The position numbers and the translations under genes were made by a program. 64,000 bases of DNA, from contig OY997659.1 in the NCBI GenBank assembly GCA_963921795.1, positions 27,616,290 through 27,680,289 of the forward strand. Reading direction: 5' to 3'. The stretch comes from Nannobrachium achirus (Eukaryota > Chordata > Actinopteri > Myctophiformes > Myctophidae). The notes under the pieces were generated by a model. It did not search any database, had not been told where the DNA came from, and saw nothing but the letters and a program-made list of their open reading frames with translations. Below are positions 24,017-36,149 of the stretch, piece after piece. Numbering within the stretch: the stretch's first letter is position 1; each line of letters begins with the position of its first letter.

Positions 24017-25111
24017 GTAGCACTTTACAATAATGACCTGTTATAAAGCATTTATAAACATTTATAACACATTAATAAGCAACTTGTAGATGAGTAATAA
24101 TGAATGAACAAGCGGTTAATACATGTTTATTTAAACATTTATAACTATATTTAATAATCATTTATAAATTGTTAGTAACTAGTGAACTATTCATGAATAA
24201 GCCATTTATAAACAATTATAAATATATTTTAAATCATTTGTAACCAAAGTTATTTAGTATTTATAAGCTATTTAGAGATAAATAACTAATCATTTACAAG
24301 CTATTCATATACATTGGTAAATGTTTAGTAAAACATTTATAACCCTTTTTATGCCTTTGTAAATGATTATTAAAACATTAATAACACAGTTATAAGTTAT
24401 TTGTAGATAAGAAACTAATCATAGACAAGCTATTTATATACTAATTCATTATTTACAACTGTCTATTTATGTGGCCTCCATTTTTGTTCATGTTTAACAA
24501 ATGCTTTGTAAAGCATTCCTAAATTATCTATAAATCATTGCTAGATGTTATCAAGAGCCCTAATGTAAAGTGAAGACACTTCATAATCTACAACTGTCTG
24601 TTAATAATGTGGCCTCCATTTTTGTTCATGTTTAACAAATGCTTTGTAAAACATTCCTAAAATATCTATAAATCATTGGTAGTGTAAAGTGAAGACCACG
24701 TTAACAGACAGTTCATGTTTAACAAATGCTTTGTAAAACATTCCTAAAATATCTATAAATCATTGGTAGTGTAAAGTGAAGACCACGTTAACAGACAGTT
24801 GTAGATTATGAAGTGTCTTCACTTTACATTAGGGCTCTTGATAACATCTAGCAATGATTTATAGATAATTTAGGAATGCTTTACAAAGCATTTGTTAAAC
24901 ATGAACAAAAATGGAGGCCACATAAATAGACAGTTGTAAATAATGAATTAGTATATAAATAGCTTGTCTATGATTAGTTCCTTATCTACAAATAACTTAT
25001 AACTGTGTTATTAATGTTTTAATAATCATTTACAAAGGCATAAAAAGGGTTATAAATGTTTTACTAAACATTTACCAATGTATATGAATAGCTTGTAAAT
25101 GATTAGTTATT
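24017..25111. mobile_element. DNA-transposon-derived repeat with 324-bp inverted arms
   Basis: Starts GGGTAGCACTTTACAATAA, a tip common in fish non-autonomous elements. Arms 24281-24604 and 24788-25111 are near-identical reverse complements of 324 bp. The 183-bp spacer is largely two 87-bp direct repeats (24624-24710, 24711-24797, each beginning GTTCATGTTTAAC), the second running into the right arm. The expected complementary tip is missing on the right. Confidence 0.88.
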
Positions 25112-25507
25112 ACAAATACAACTCGCTCCACATGCACAGTGGCTCCTCCTTGAGATGACAACAAAAGATAAATGTGGTGAATTATTCTAAAGGTTCAGCC
25201 CAAAAGTCTTCCAAATGAAATTGTCAAAAAGAAACATAAATGGTGCATTAAAACACTTTTATAGTGCAGATTGTAAGGCTGTCATTGAATAAAGGCGACC
25301 AGAGCAATTCCTTTTTCTTTCTTTTTTTTACTACAGGATTTGAATTGGATGTAGTATATCACAGTGATTTTGTGTGATACAACACTGGATAGGTTAAGGC
25401 TCTGAAATACTGTAGTTAGCTTGGGTGGTCACTGGTTCCAGAATAAAGGGGGAAAAAGAGGTGTAAAATGGTTTCATTGGGATCTTAAGCCAAATAAAAC
25501 TGTATAT

Positions 25508-25716
25508 CGTCACTGTCAGGCAGAAACCTTGTATCTCCAAATTTCAATCGTGTGTTTTTTGGTCAATTAAACCCTTACTTCATCATACAAATAGTCGCAC
25601 AAAACTAGTGAAAATAGCCGATCTACAAGCACACAACGCCTCGCATCGTTGGCGTTGTGTGTTTGTAGATCGGCTATCTTGTCTTGGACATACAAGGTTT
25701 CCACCCGACAACGACG
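25508..25716. mobile_element. Palindromic MITE with GAAACCTTGTAT ends and GATCTACAAGC hairpin
   Basis: Ends CGTCACTGTCAGGCAGAAAC and, reversed, CGTCGTTGTCGGGTGGAAAC, each followed by CTTGTATSTCCAA. The hairpin at about 25609-25681 occupies the centre. The same tip GGAAACCTTGTATGTCC appears at 12066, 28354 (reversed) and 58543 (reversed), so this looks like a free-standing copy of the segment nested in the hAT elements at 12 and 58 kb. Confidence 0.8.
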
Positions 25717-26073
25717 AAATAATAAAATACAAATTTTGAGACATCTCTATGAGAAGTATAAAATGTAAAAGTGCATGTGGCCTCATAGTCTCCATGGTTC
25801 AGGCAAATGGAGTGTGGCCATGGGCCTGACAGCCACAGGGCAGAGGAGAGCAGACTCTCTCCTCTCCACCCCTGTCATCTCCCCCATATCATTCTCCACT
25901 CCAACCCACGTCTGCTTTCCTCTATCACCTCCTCCTCTCCTCTCCTCCTCTCCTCCTGTGAGGCAGAGATAATACTGCACCATCCTGGAGACCTGGCTGA
26001 TCTTCACACCCCTGCAGAGCCAGGGGCACAGGGCACAACTTGGCTCCACCCAATCCTACAAATTATATTGCAA

Positions 26074-26075
<2 letters not shown>

Positions 26076-26109
<34 letters not shown>

Positions 26110-26120
26110 CACACGCACAC
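26076..26120. repeat. (CGCA)n microsatellite
   Basis: About ten CGCA units, then CACACGCACACA. Confidence 0.95.
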
Positions 26121-26200
26121 AAATCTTTATTGACAGGGGTTCCCCAGGGATCTGTACATGATGGACCCCACCTTTTTCCCATCAATGTCGAATCTTTTAG

Positions 26201-26295
26201 CTGAAAATATCCGATCTACAAGCTTACAACAACGCGTCGTGACTCGTGACTGTCGTGACTTGCGCATTGTAAGCATGTAGACCTGTTATTTTCAG
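26201..26295. repeat. GATCTACAAGC-family hairpin
   Basis: CTGAAAATATCCGATCTACA is mirrored by TGTAGACCTGTTATTTTCAG with several mismatches. The loop contains the direct repeats GTCGTGACT and GTGACTCGTGACT. Host element not delimited. Confidence 0.78.
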
Positions 26296-26299
26296 AGAA

Positions 26300-27245
26300 T
26301 GTTTGCCCCAGAATAGGGGCAATGTATGGACTATAATTTCCTAATTTTCTTCTATACAAGCCAAAATGTGATTCATCACACAATTACTCAGGCATCTGCT
26401 GTCTGGTATTGATCCAGCTCCAGTTCAGTTCCGTAGCTTCACAGTCCAAAACAAGCGACGAGAAGCGGCTTGTGTTGTGTGCGAGGTATACAGGACCGCA
26501 GCGTTACACGGTTTCACTGTCCACGCTCTCCGTTTACCTCGGTTCACAAACAGATCCTGCCACTGACAGCCCGCGTTGCTTGACACGGTGACGACCGTGA
26601 CATCATCTGATCCCACCATCGGATCGAGTTCAAATTTCCTTACTGTGACAGAAAAATAAAAATAAAAAATCAGCTCGACTGTGCAAGGGCTATACGGTGA
26701 AAATATGAGACCGGTGAAGTGACCTTTCCCCGTGCCTCCGAGGAGTGCCTCTAATTGGCAGCTTTTATTATTATCGACTGTGGCAGACAGAGATGTCCTG
26801 TGCACCGAGTTGTCCCGTTTCAGAGACGGGGGGAAAAAAGAAGGGATTCTGAAAACATCCTGGTTATTAAAGATGAAATGTAATATTGCATGTTGCTCTT
26901 TATTGATTCAGGTAAGGTCTCACAGATAAAAAATCCTCATACTACTTGATTTCACTAGCTCGCCTCAAAATGATACGAGATCAATACCAAGGGGGGGAAA
27001 TAAACCCTCTGCTTCATGGGCATAATGTGTGTGGGCTATAATCGATTGAGGTTATCATGCAATTCTATAAGAAAGGTCATACCCTCACAAACTACTTGGC
27101 TTCTCCTCAACTGTTCGGTCAATAGTGACATTTCACCCCCACACAAATAGAGATGAGAAATGGCGGGCTTCTGTGCCGTGGCTAATTAGCCAAGGGTTTA
27201 GCCTTTGGACGTACATCACAACAGCATACCAGTGCACCCACACAA
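26300..27245. other. Unassigned spacer
   Basis: No gene or recognised repeat. Parts near 26560-26800 are CpG-rich relative to the surroundings. Confidence 0.3.
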
Positions 27246-27248
27246 TAT

Positions 27249-27420
<172 letters not shown>

Positions 27421-27950
27421 GGGTTAGGGTAATAGGCAACGTTTCTTTCCTTTGTAGAAAACGATATCAACTACTTCAGGTGAATAGGATCCAAACTAGG
27501 GATCCAAGTTCCGTAATCAAAAATGAACAAAGAAAGGCCTTCATGTATTTTAGCATGGCCGGAAAAGATTTAAAAAACGCCAAGGTGACCAACTAATACC
27601 AATACCCTTATAGTGTTTGTACTCCAACTGTGGTCGGATATTCTAATTTATGCTTGGTCACATAATTTCATGTTAGGTCATTCCGTGGGCATAATCTTGA
27701 TTATGAGCTGTCCAGCTTATACGAGACGACTGCTGTTATCTCTTTTCTTCCTGGCCGTCACACCAGATGGACCTACAGATGGACACAGCAACACTATATT
27801 AGTCCACAGACTCCGTCGGCAGCCGGCAACTCATGCTGCTGCCTATCATACCTCCTTGTCCAAATAACCACAATTAGACTTGTGTTTTTCGTCTCAGATT
27901 ATGACAAACGCCAGCACTCCAGCGCAAATGAAAAATAAATAAATAAAGAC

Positions 27951-27952
<2 letters not shown>

Positions 27953-28009
<57 letters not shown>
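27953..28009. repeat. (AT)n microsatellite
   Basis: About 28 AT units, followed by TTATT/TTTAT-rich sequence to about 28060. Confidence 0.98.
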
Positions 28010-28013
<4 letters not shown>

Positions 28014-28099
28014 ATTATTTTTTAATATATATTTATTTATATATTTATTTATTTATTTTTTCCATAAATGCCCTACTTCGTTGTATGACAATGTTGGGC

Positions 28100-28387
28100 A
28101 AGTGTATCAAATGTCTACAAGCTTACAATGCGCTATTTGGGCAATTTGATTTGTATTTTTAAAAGATTTTTGAAAACGCTCACCAATAATGAACTGGTTG
28201 AAACTGGTTAAGTCTGTCTGTGGGATTTATAAATATTTAATGAATAGTGAAAGTATTTACAAGAATACGTGACTAATAATGACTACATTGGATCCATTCG
28301 AACAAAGGTTCCCTTTACCATTAGAAAAGTAGAAAAAAAAAAGAAAACAGTTTTGGACATACAAGGTTTCCATCTGACAGCGACATT
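28100..28387. mobile_element. Fragment of the GAAACCTTGTAT-ended element
   Basis: The right part carries TTGGACATACAAGGTTTCC (28353-28371) and TGACAGCGAC, matching the end at 25716. A half hairpin GTCTACAAGCTTACAATGCG lies near 28115. The left end is not recognisable. Confidence 0.6.
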
Positions 28388-28541
28388 ATACTGTACATTT
28401 TTTGAGAAGACCTCACTTCAGATTGCTTGCTTGTTAGTGAAGCTGTAGCGTCACTCTGTCAGCTGAGGAGCACTGACAGGGTTAGGTGAACCTCTCTCAC
28501 TGTTCTCTCTGATGCCCGTGTCAGATCATCACCTCCCCCAC

Positions 28542-28649
<108 letters not shown>

Positions 28650-29196
28650 GCGCTGTACAGTATGTCCACTGAGCAATGGTAAAGAGAGATCCAAGTCAGG
28701 CTCTCGGGTCATCATTTTCACGGTGACGTACGTGGTAGCAGCGGCACTCTCTGGTGTTCTGGTGCTTGTCTGCAACCCTTCAGTGCTTGCCTATCAGCCC
28801 CGCAGCATCTCTGGGGCCCCGCTAAGTGTTTGAGTGAGGGAGAGAGTGCCGAGGCCCTGGATCTTCACCTGATAACCGTCTGTGATTCATATTCTCTGTG
28901 TTATCCTGCTGTGTAACCGTCCAATCTCCTGTATAGTTGGCCCTGCCAGCAGAAAGCCTGCCAGGTCCGCCACGGACAGCCCCCTGTCTCTGTACGCTTT
29001 TAGTTACAGCCGGATCAGCTCTCATTACAGGATGAGCTTCACTAGACCATCTCAGACATGTAACCTAAACTACTCTACTGGCAAAAAGGTTGAGAACACG
29101 AATGGCTATGACTGAGTGCCGTTTGTATGCCGTTAACACACATCATTTTTGCCTTAACCACCAGCCCTTATTTTATACTTTGCTGTACGGTATCTT

Positions 29197-29262
29197 GTGG
29201 TGAAAATAGCCAATCTACAAGCTCATAGTAGCCGTATTGGGATACGCTATTTTTGAAATATT
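29197..29262. repeat. Degenerate GATCTACAAGC-family hairpin
   Basis: GAAAATAGCCAATCTACAAG is followed by a shortened right arm GATACGCTATTTTTGAAA; the middle of the right arm is lost. Confidence 0.6.
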
Positions 29263-29289
29263 AACAAACAAATAAATACATTCTAACTA

Positions 29290-30145
29290 AAAAAGTGTGC
29301 TGCTCAGATCTCCGCCAGGCCGGGTTGCCAACCTAGGGCCCGCAAACTTGTAGAATGTGTGTGGAAGGCAGTCATAGCCAATTGGAATGGGATCTGGAAA
29401 AAAATAGGATTCCCACATCTTGATCACATGACCCAAGACATAATGTGTACCAATTTGGGTGAGGTTTGGAGTTTGGATAACATCGGTAGGGGTAGTAGAA
29501 AGAACTGTGCTTAGCAAACATACGTTAATATTGTCTGGTGGAAATGAGCATGGCCTACTTGGGGAGTTGCGTAATGATCCAAGGAATCCAGGGGAAACAT
29601 ATGTTATATTGTATGAACTATGGTTCAAGAGTTATAGGCCAAAACGTGAATCAGCCTGTTATAGTGCCACCATGAGGCCATTTTGAAAAATTAAGGTGGT
29701 ATTTCTCCCTTGGCCTCATTCTCCCTTGGCCTCATGGGAATGTGTGTGTAAAGTTTCACAGTTTCAAATCAGAGCTCTAGGTCGTGATCATATGGCTATA
29801 GAGGTGTGTGTACCAATTTGCGTGAGGTTTGGACTTTGGACAAATTCTGTAGGGAGTAATATAAAAAAATGTGTTTAGCAAAAATCGGCCTCCCGGTGGC
29901 GCTATAACAGGCCCGATGTAAAAGATTTGGGGCAGAGGTTCTTTCTTAGCCTGGCATGGCCAGACTAATATCACTGCTGCCGAGGGCATTTTTCTTGTTT
30001 TTGCACTGGCAGATTCGTCTGGTTTGTGAGTGAGTGTGCAAAACTGTGCATGCAAAGTTTCACGGCACGCTGATCAGTCCAACGGTGCTGAGGATTAGCT
30101 GTTCAGAGACTAACAGACGGCTGGCCGGCCGACCGGACACATACT
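29290..30145 (-). mobile_element. Helitron-type repeat, reverse orientation
   Basis: Reversed, it reads from CCGTCTGTTAGTCTCTGAAC through GTGAAACTTTGCATGC, TGGCGCCACC-type words and CCTGGCGGAGA, colinear with the better preserved copy at 59790-63605. The 5' start is lost at the (CA)n tract and the 3' hairpin is decayed. It shows GCGCTATAACAGG (29899-29911) and, reversed, GGCCTATAACTC, the reference forms used to recognise 5-bp insertions in the 32 kb copy. Confidence 0.75.
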
Positions 30146-30163
30146 CACTCACACACGAACACA

Positions 30164-30278
<115 letters not shown>

Positions 30279-30524
30279 GGAACAGTTGCGAAAACATTGT
30301 CTCAGACAAAAATAAATGAATACAAATCTTAATCGTAAATCTTTAAGAATTGTTGAAAATATTTGCCTAGATAATGACATGCTCAAAATATGGCAGCCAG
30401 GCTGAAATTGGTTAAGCTCCCAATGCATGCAGGTCTGGCACTGTAGATGAGGGAAATTTTACTTGTAGAGTGTAAAAAAATCAAACCTCGGTTTGAAGTG
30501 GAGCAGTGAATTTGAGCAGTTACA

Positions 30525-30850
30525 GATCTATGTTTTTGATTCTGTGTTCTAGATCTATAAATTCTATGTGTTTTAGATCTATAAATTCTATGTGTTCTAG
30601 ATCTATAATTTCTATGTGTTCCAGGTCTATATTTTTAGATTATGTGATCTAGATCTATACATTCTGTGTTCTAGTTCTATATTTTTTTGATTCAGTGTTC
30701 TATATCTATAAATTCTATGTGTTCTAGTCTATATATTTTTTGCTTCTATGTGTTCTAGATCTATGAATTCTATGTGTTCAAGTTCTATATTTTTAAGCTT
30801 CTATGTGATCTAGATCTATGAATTCTATGTGTTCTATATCTTTATGTTTA
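30525..30850. repeat. Minisatellite, about 28-bp unit (TTCTATGTGTTCTAGATCTA)
   Basis: About eleven degenerate units with alternating TATAAATTC and TATATTTTT spacers. Copies of TCTAGATCTAT recur near 30550, 30597, 30650, 30757 and 30809. Confidence 0.92.
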
Positions 30851-31251
30851 CATGCATTTTCACCGCACGGATGCATTTTGCACGGATGCATTTTGCATCA
30901 TATGACCAGTTGTAGCGTGCTGAAATTGCACAGAATTTCATTGCACAGATTGAACACAAAAGATTACTCGGGATTGTGTTGATCTTGTCGCAAACAACAA
31001 TAAAATAAGATCTGGTTGTCCCAGAGGTGAACTTGTCCTTTAACCCATCCACATAGCCACGGACATAGCTGTTTATAGGGAGCCGGTTTCACCGCTCCAA
31101 AAACAACATCAATATATTTTGCAACCTATACGGACTAAAGTTTGCCACAGCCGCCACGGAATCAAGTGTTTTAGACTTCCCTGATTTCCTCTTCAACATT
31201 TGAGTTCAGTAAGGACAACTAAGCTAGAGTGAATCCTGACAGCCTCACTAG

Positions 31252-31770
31252 CAGGGGCGTCACAAGGGGTAGGAAAGTGGGACTGAGTTACTAGGGCCCA
31301 AGGTGGAGGGGCCCTAGTAACTTTAGCTATTGAAAAATAGCAGATATACAAGCTCACAGCGCGGCACCGAGTGCCGCGCTGCAAGCTTGTAGATCTGCTA
31401 TTTTTGAAAAGTCGTGAAAATGTGTGCAAATCTTTCATTATGTCTTTTTTAAGCGAACATTTGTAACTCAAATTTTGCTTCCGGGGTAGTCCCTGGAACT
31501 AAATATTTTGAGATGGGTGTCCGTGGCCAAATTCATATCATTTTGGGGGTCCTTCACATGAAAAAGTTTGAGCATCACTGACATGGAAACATGGGTTTCT
31601 TGCACACATTTTCACAATTTTTCAAAAATAGCAGATCTACAAGCTTGCAGCGCGGCACTCGGTGCCGCGCTGTGAGCTTGTATATCTGCTATTTTTCAAT
31701 AGTTAACATTCATGGGGGGCCCCCAGTGAATCTTTGTACCCAGGGCCCAGAATTTGGTGTGACGCCCCTG
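31252..31770. mobile_element. hAT element (CAGGGGCGTCACA end) with two mirrored hairpins
   Basis: Ends CAGGGGCGTCACAAGG and, reversed, CAGGGGCGTCACACC, flanked by perfect duplications CTCACTAG (31244-31251 and 31771-31778). Hairpins at 31330-31408 and 31621-31699 are exact or near-exact reverse complements of each other, so the element is one large inverted repeat with a short unique centre (about 31450-31590). No coding capacity. Confidence 0.95.
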
Positions 31771-32119
31771 CTCACTAGTGTAACAACTCTGTCAGAGAGA
31801 CAAGCAGAGAGAGCTTTGACTGCTTTGGCTGGGTTACAGACGCTCGCTTTCATTGACAAGCTGAGTAGAAAGACTTTCTCAATGAACAAAGGGATTGGCA
31901 ATGTCGGCACGCTGATCACAGAGAGAAGAAACAGAGGAGGCAACAAGAAACTGAGAGTGAGATGGAGAGCGAGACGGGGAGAGAAAATGATCAGTATGTT
32001 GGTTACTGCTTTTGTTCCTAATTTGTTATGTTATTGTGTGGATTGTTGAAACTTAAAGGACTTGGCGTTGGCTATATACTGTACATGTGATTAACCTCTT
32101 GTAGACTTTGCATTTGTTG

Positions 32120-32750
32120 TCTCCAACAGGCCAAAGGTCTGGCCGAGACTATGTTTTCACCCCTGTCTGCCCGACCATCTGTGAGCAGCTAATCTCCTGC
32201 ATCCGATTCACGGATTGAAACTAATGATGGCGCTATACTGTAACAGGCAGTTTCACGTTTTGGCCTATACTGTAAATCTTGAACTGTAGGTCAGACAATC
32301 AAAATTATTTCCCCCCTGGATTCGTTGGATCATTACGCAACTTCCCAATTACACACATTTCCACCTGACAATATTAACGTAATTTTTTGTTTTCTTTGCA
32401 AAACAGTTTTGGCTATTAGCAATTTTGTCCAGACCAATGTTTTATGGGGGTGGCCCGTTTTGCTGGGAAACTTTGCACATACATTCCTGCTAAAAGAATC
32501 TCAATCCCAAAATGTTTAAATCTCCTCATGGTGGCGCTACAACAGCCCACTTCACATTTTGGCTTACAACTCTTGAACAGTACTGTAGGTCGTACAATCA
32601 ACAATAAATTATTCTGACAGATATTACGTTTTCATCAAAACAGATTCTTTTCAACTACTCAATTTTCCCCCAAATTCACAGAAATCGGTACACATTATCA
32701 GATCCCATTCTAATTGGCTAAGAAGTTTGCGGGCACTGGGTAGGCAACCT
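32120..32750 (+). mobile_element. Helitron-type repeat, forward, 3' part replaced
   Basis: Begins TCTCCAACAGGCCAAAGG, then GGCCGAGACTATGTTTTC and CCCCTGTCTGCCCG, colinear with 59790 onward. It contains two rounds of the ATGGCGCTA...TTTTGGC block. TACTGTA occurs at 32236-32242, 32268-32274 and about 32580, where sister copies lack the extra five bases. Confidence 0.8.
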
Positions 32751-32754
32751 TTCC

Positions 32755-32974
32755 CTTTCATTCTTGCTACTTTCATACTTGCTACTTTCCTATTATGACA
32801 CATATCACACATGACACTTTTCTCCACCAGTTCCAACCTGCTTGCTCGTTTCTTCACCTCTTTTCCACACTCTCCATTGCTCTGGAATGTTGACCTTAAG
32901 TACTTAATTTCCTCCACCTTCTTTACCTCTATTCCCTGTAACGTCACTGTTCCACTTGGGTAACTCTCATTCAC
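32755..32974 (-). pseudogene. RTE-like LINE reverse transcriptase C-terminal fragment
   Basis: The minus strand encodes VTLQGIEVKKVEEIKYLRST followed by FQSNGECGKEVKKRASRLE, closely resembling the EEFKYLGST and NGECGKEVKKR region found after the RT domain in RTE-type LINEs of vertebrates. After KKR the frame departs from the expected QAGWNGWRK-type continuation, which indicates frameshifts. No upstream RT is present. Confidence 0.75.
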
Positions 32975-33259
32975 ACATATTGTATCTTGCTGTGGCTAAC
33001 CTTCATTCCTCCCCTTTCCAGGGCATATCTCCGGCTCCGCCTCTCTCAGACCGTTTCGCTCTCATGCCTAATCAAAGGCTCAGAACACCTGCTGCACTGC
33101 GTGAATTTTATGCCGGATCCAACATGAAATACATGTAACACAAACACACAGTGTCATTTACAACTAAACGTTGCTCTCAAGAATGTTTAAAAAAAATATT
33201 TGAACTGATAAATAGATGATGCAGTATCAGAAAATGGATTCTATTCAGGCTGATATGGC

Positions 33260-33305
33260 AGGCTGATATGGCACCTCCGCGATCGCGTCGGTGCCATATC
33301 AGCCT
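33260..33305. repeat. Perfect 16-bp hairpin AGGCTGATATGGCACC
   Basis: AGGCTGATATGGCACC (33260-33275) is mirrored by GGTGCCATATCAGCCT (33290-33305), around TCCGCGATCGCGTC, which contains the palindrome GCGATCGC. A partial direct copy of the left arm lies just upstream (33247-33259). Not of the GATCTACAAGC type. Confidence 0.9.
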
Positions 33306-33724
33306 GTCGGGATTTTATCACGATAATGATTGATAATGACCGCTGAGCCAGACGTTATCCCTTACTTAACATGCAATCATGACATGTGTTTGACAAAACA
33401 CATTTAGTGTGTTGGATTACCTACCTGTATATCAAGCAAGAGTAAATTATCTGCAAGTAGATTTGTATTCTATACTGAGTGAGAGGAACTGAACCCAGTG
33501 GCTTCTTTGGAACTCAAACAAACCGCAGTACACTTTAGGCCAGTAATATAAAGTATACCATGAGTCTTACTCAATGGGCTGAGCATAGTCAAATGGTTTG
33601 TTCCTTTAACCTCTTCCCTCTTTCAATTTTATCGTCATATAATAAACTAATGCTTATTATAAGATGGCACAATTCCCATCTACTCACTCTGCATCTCATT
33701 GGTGGGTTATGGAAAGTTCAGGAT

Positions 33725-34326
33725 TAGAGATGGACCGATTGCAAAATTCTTGGCCGATACCGATCCACCGGTTTTATGAAGGTCTGACCTGCCAAAACCG
33801 ATTTTTCCGATACCGATTTCTTTAGCTAAGAACTAGAAAATAGGGTTGCTCCAATACCCTTTTTTCAGGCCAAGTAGGCCTACAAGACATACTTCAATTT
33901 GAGTACCAATAAGCTAGAAGAACACTAATGCCAAATCAATCACAATAGTACAATATCCAAAATCACAGACAATATCCAGTCTAATATGACCGTCTGGACA
34001 AGGCAGGAGGAAAGCAGGTGATGCATGCTTTTTTTACCCTTCTTTTTGGAGACGAATTGACACAGGATTATGGAATATATCCTTACATTGCAATGGTAAT
34101 CAGCACCATCTGTATTCTGTAGGCTGCCACTAAGTAGACTGGCTGCTACTTGCTAATGTTTACTTTAGTCACAGGACCAGAGCATCATGCTGTGCAGTGC
34201 CATAGACACAATCTGCATAAAACCGGTATTTACCGGTATGTCAGTGACCTGCCGGTCACCGATTCGGCCGATTTGATATAATACCTGCCGATTTTTTATA
34301 TTGGCCGATACCGATGTCCATCCCTA
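33725..34326. mobile_element. hAT element (TAGAGATGGACCGAT end), 602 bp
   Basis: Ends TAGAGATGGACCGAT and, reversed, TAGGGATGGACATCGG, with perfect 8-bp duplications TTCAGGAT (33717-33724 and 34327-34334). CCGATACCGAT repeats lie near both ends. TACCGGTA occurs inside, near 34232. No transposase frame. Confidence 0.95.
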
Positions 34327-34538
34327 TTCAGGATGCAATGACATCCTTGATGGTGAATCGTGGATTCCAAGCTACTGTAATACAGTAGAAACTTTCTCTA
34401 GAGTAAGGGATGGTGTGGTTCAAGTAGTTATAATCCTAATCTGAAATGGTTAACATTTTGAGGGGGGATGGGGGAACACTGCGAGAAAAGTCCTGGTCAT
34501 ACTGCAGCTGTCTCAGCTTCCAGAGCTAACCTCTGTAC

Positions 34539-35971
34539 TAGGGATGCGAATCTCGACCACTGAGGCGATACGATACGGACCTCGATACACTGCCAGCGAT
34601 ACGATATAATTGCGATACATTGAAATCCTGCCGATACGATACATCACGATCCACCCCTGTTCCCGATACGATGCGATACGATTCACGATTCACCACGATT
34701 CAAGCCCAAATCCCAAAATTTACAAAACATAGCGACTAAAAATTTATGAAATTTAAATTCAAGGCAATTTATTGTTTCACTGTAGTACTAGGCTCTGTCT
34801 AACAACCCAACATAGGCCTATAGTATTCTGGGAGAACACAAAGCTGCTGGCTATTGTAGAATTGTTTCATAACTAATCATATAGAAGGCCTATGTCATTA
34901 TTAGTAGGCCTATATGTCTTCAACTGGGAGTCAGGGACCCCAATCCAGGGTTATTACAGGGGGCCTGCCAAATATTTGTGTGATACAGTAGGCTATAATG
35001 CCTAGCCTACAGCAAGGGTCCCTGCTTGATCTCTGTCTGAGCTAAGGGGTCCTTGACCTGAAAAACAATAAAGTCCCTCCCTGGTTTGTATTATTATATT
35101 ATATTATATTATATTATATTATATTTAATCCAGGATTATGCAATTTTTATAGCCAAAATGTTTTAAAACAGACCTACAAGCTCACAGCGCGTCGCATCCA
35201 CGACGCATTGTGAGCTTGTAGGTCTGCTATTTTAGGTGCGACACCCTTGTACTGCGATGTATAAATTAGGCTTCTTTCCCATGCAGAGCAGAACTAGCAG
35301 CAGAGAAAGTGAGGGAGTTGCTTGCATCAACAGGAAAGTTGTAGAACAGTGACAAATACTTTGTTTTAAACGCAAGCAGTAGTCCTACAACACCCAGCAA
35401 CATTGTTGTTGTGTGTGTGCAGTTAATATAGCGCAGAAGATGATCTCAATCAATTGTCCGTCGGAGATTCGCTAAGAAACGGCTGTTGATTACATATCAC
35501 TCGATCAGCCTGTGCTACTCTGTGACAACAATCAGCGCAGCGGACTTGGATGTTATAAAGCTAAGTACTGTACAACTAATCTTGCATCTGTTTAACCCGT
35601 GGGGCTGCTAGTTCGTCTGTTGATTCACTCGCATTTCGCTGCACTGTCTGTCTCCCTGGTTGCCTGCATGCAGAGTGCAGATGTTGTCCGTCTGTCCGAG
35701 TCGCAGCTCGCGTTAAAGACTGGCTTTTGGGGAGGGGGTTGAACGGCTGATGATGGTGCATTCATGGCGCCTCGGAAACACAGGATAGAATGAAATACTA
35801 TATGGAAGAACCGATACAATCGCGGAATTTACCGATCCAGACACTCACGGTACGATCCATCACGATTTCGGCCGTCTATTGTACCGGTACACACTGAATG
35901 TACCGATTCAACCGTATCGCGGACGTTTGTATCGCGATTACGATCCGTACCGGTATATCTTCGCATCCCTA
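34539..35971. mobile_element. hAT element (TAGGGATGCGAATC end), 1433 bp
   Basis: Ends TAGGGATGCGAATCTC and, reversed, TAGGGATGCGAAGATA, with perfect duplications CTCTGTAC (34531-34538 and 35972-35979). CGATACGATAC repeats fill both subterminal regions. Inside are a decayed fragment of the 45.6 kb hAT family (about 34917-35085), an (ATATT)n stretch (35094-35125) and a hairpin at 35165-35234. No intact transposase. Confidence 0.95.
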
Positions 35972-36149
35972 CTCTGTACATCACACTCATATGAACTTGA
36001 AGCACTGACTTCTGAGAACAAACTGCTTGAGTCTGAACTATGGCGGAGCCACAGCAATCCATGTCTGCTGAATAAACAGTCTGGTCATATGATGGATACA
36101 GACAGAGTAATGGAAGGAGTACATAATAATCTGTGCTGCTGGTCATAGC

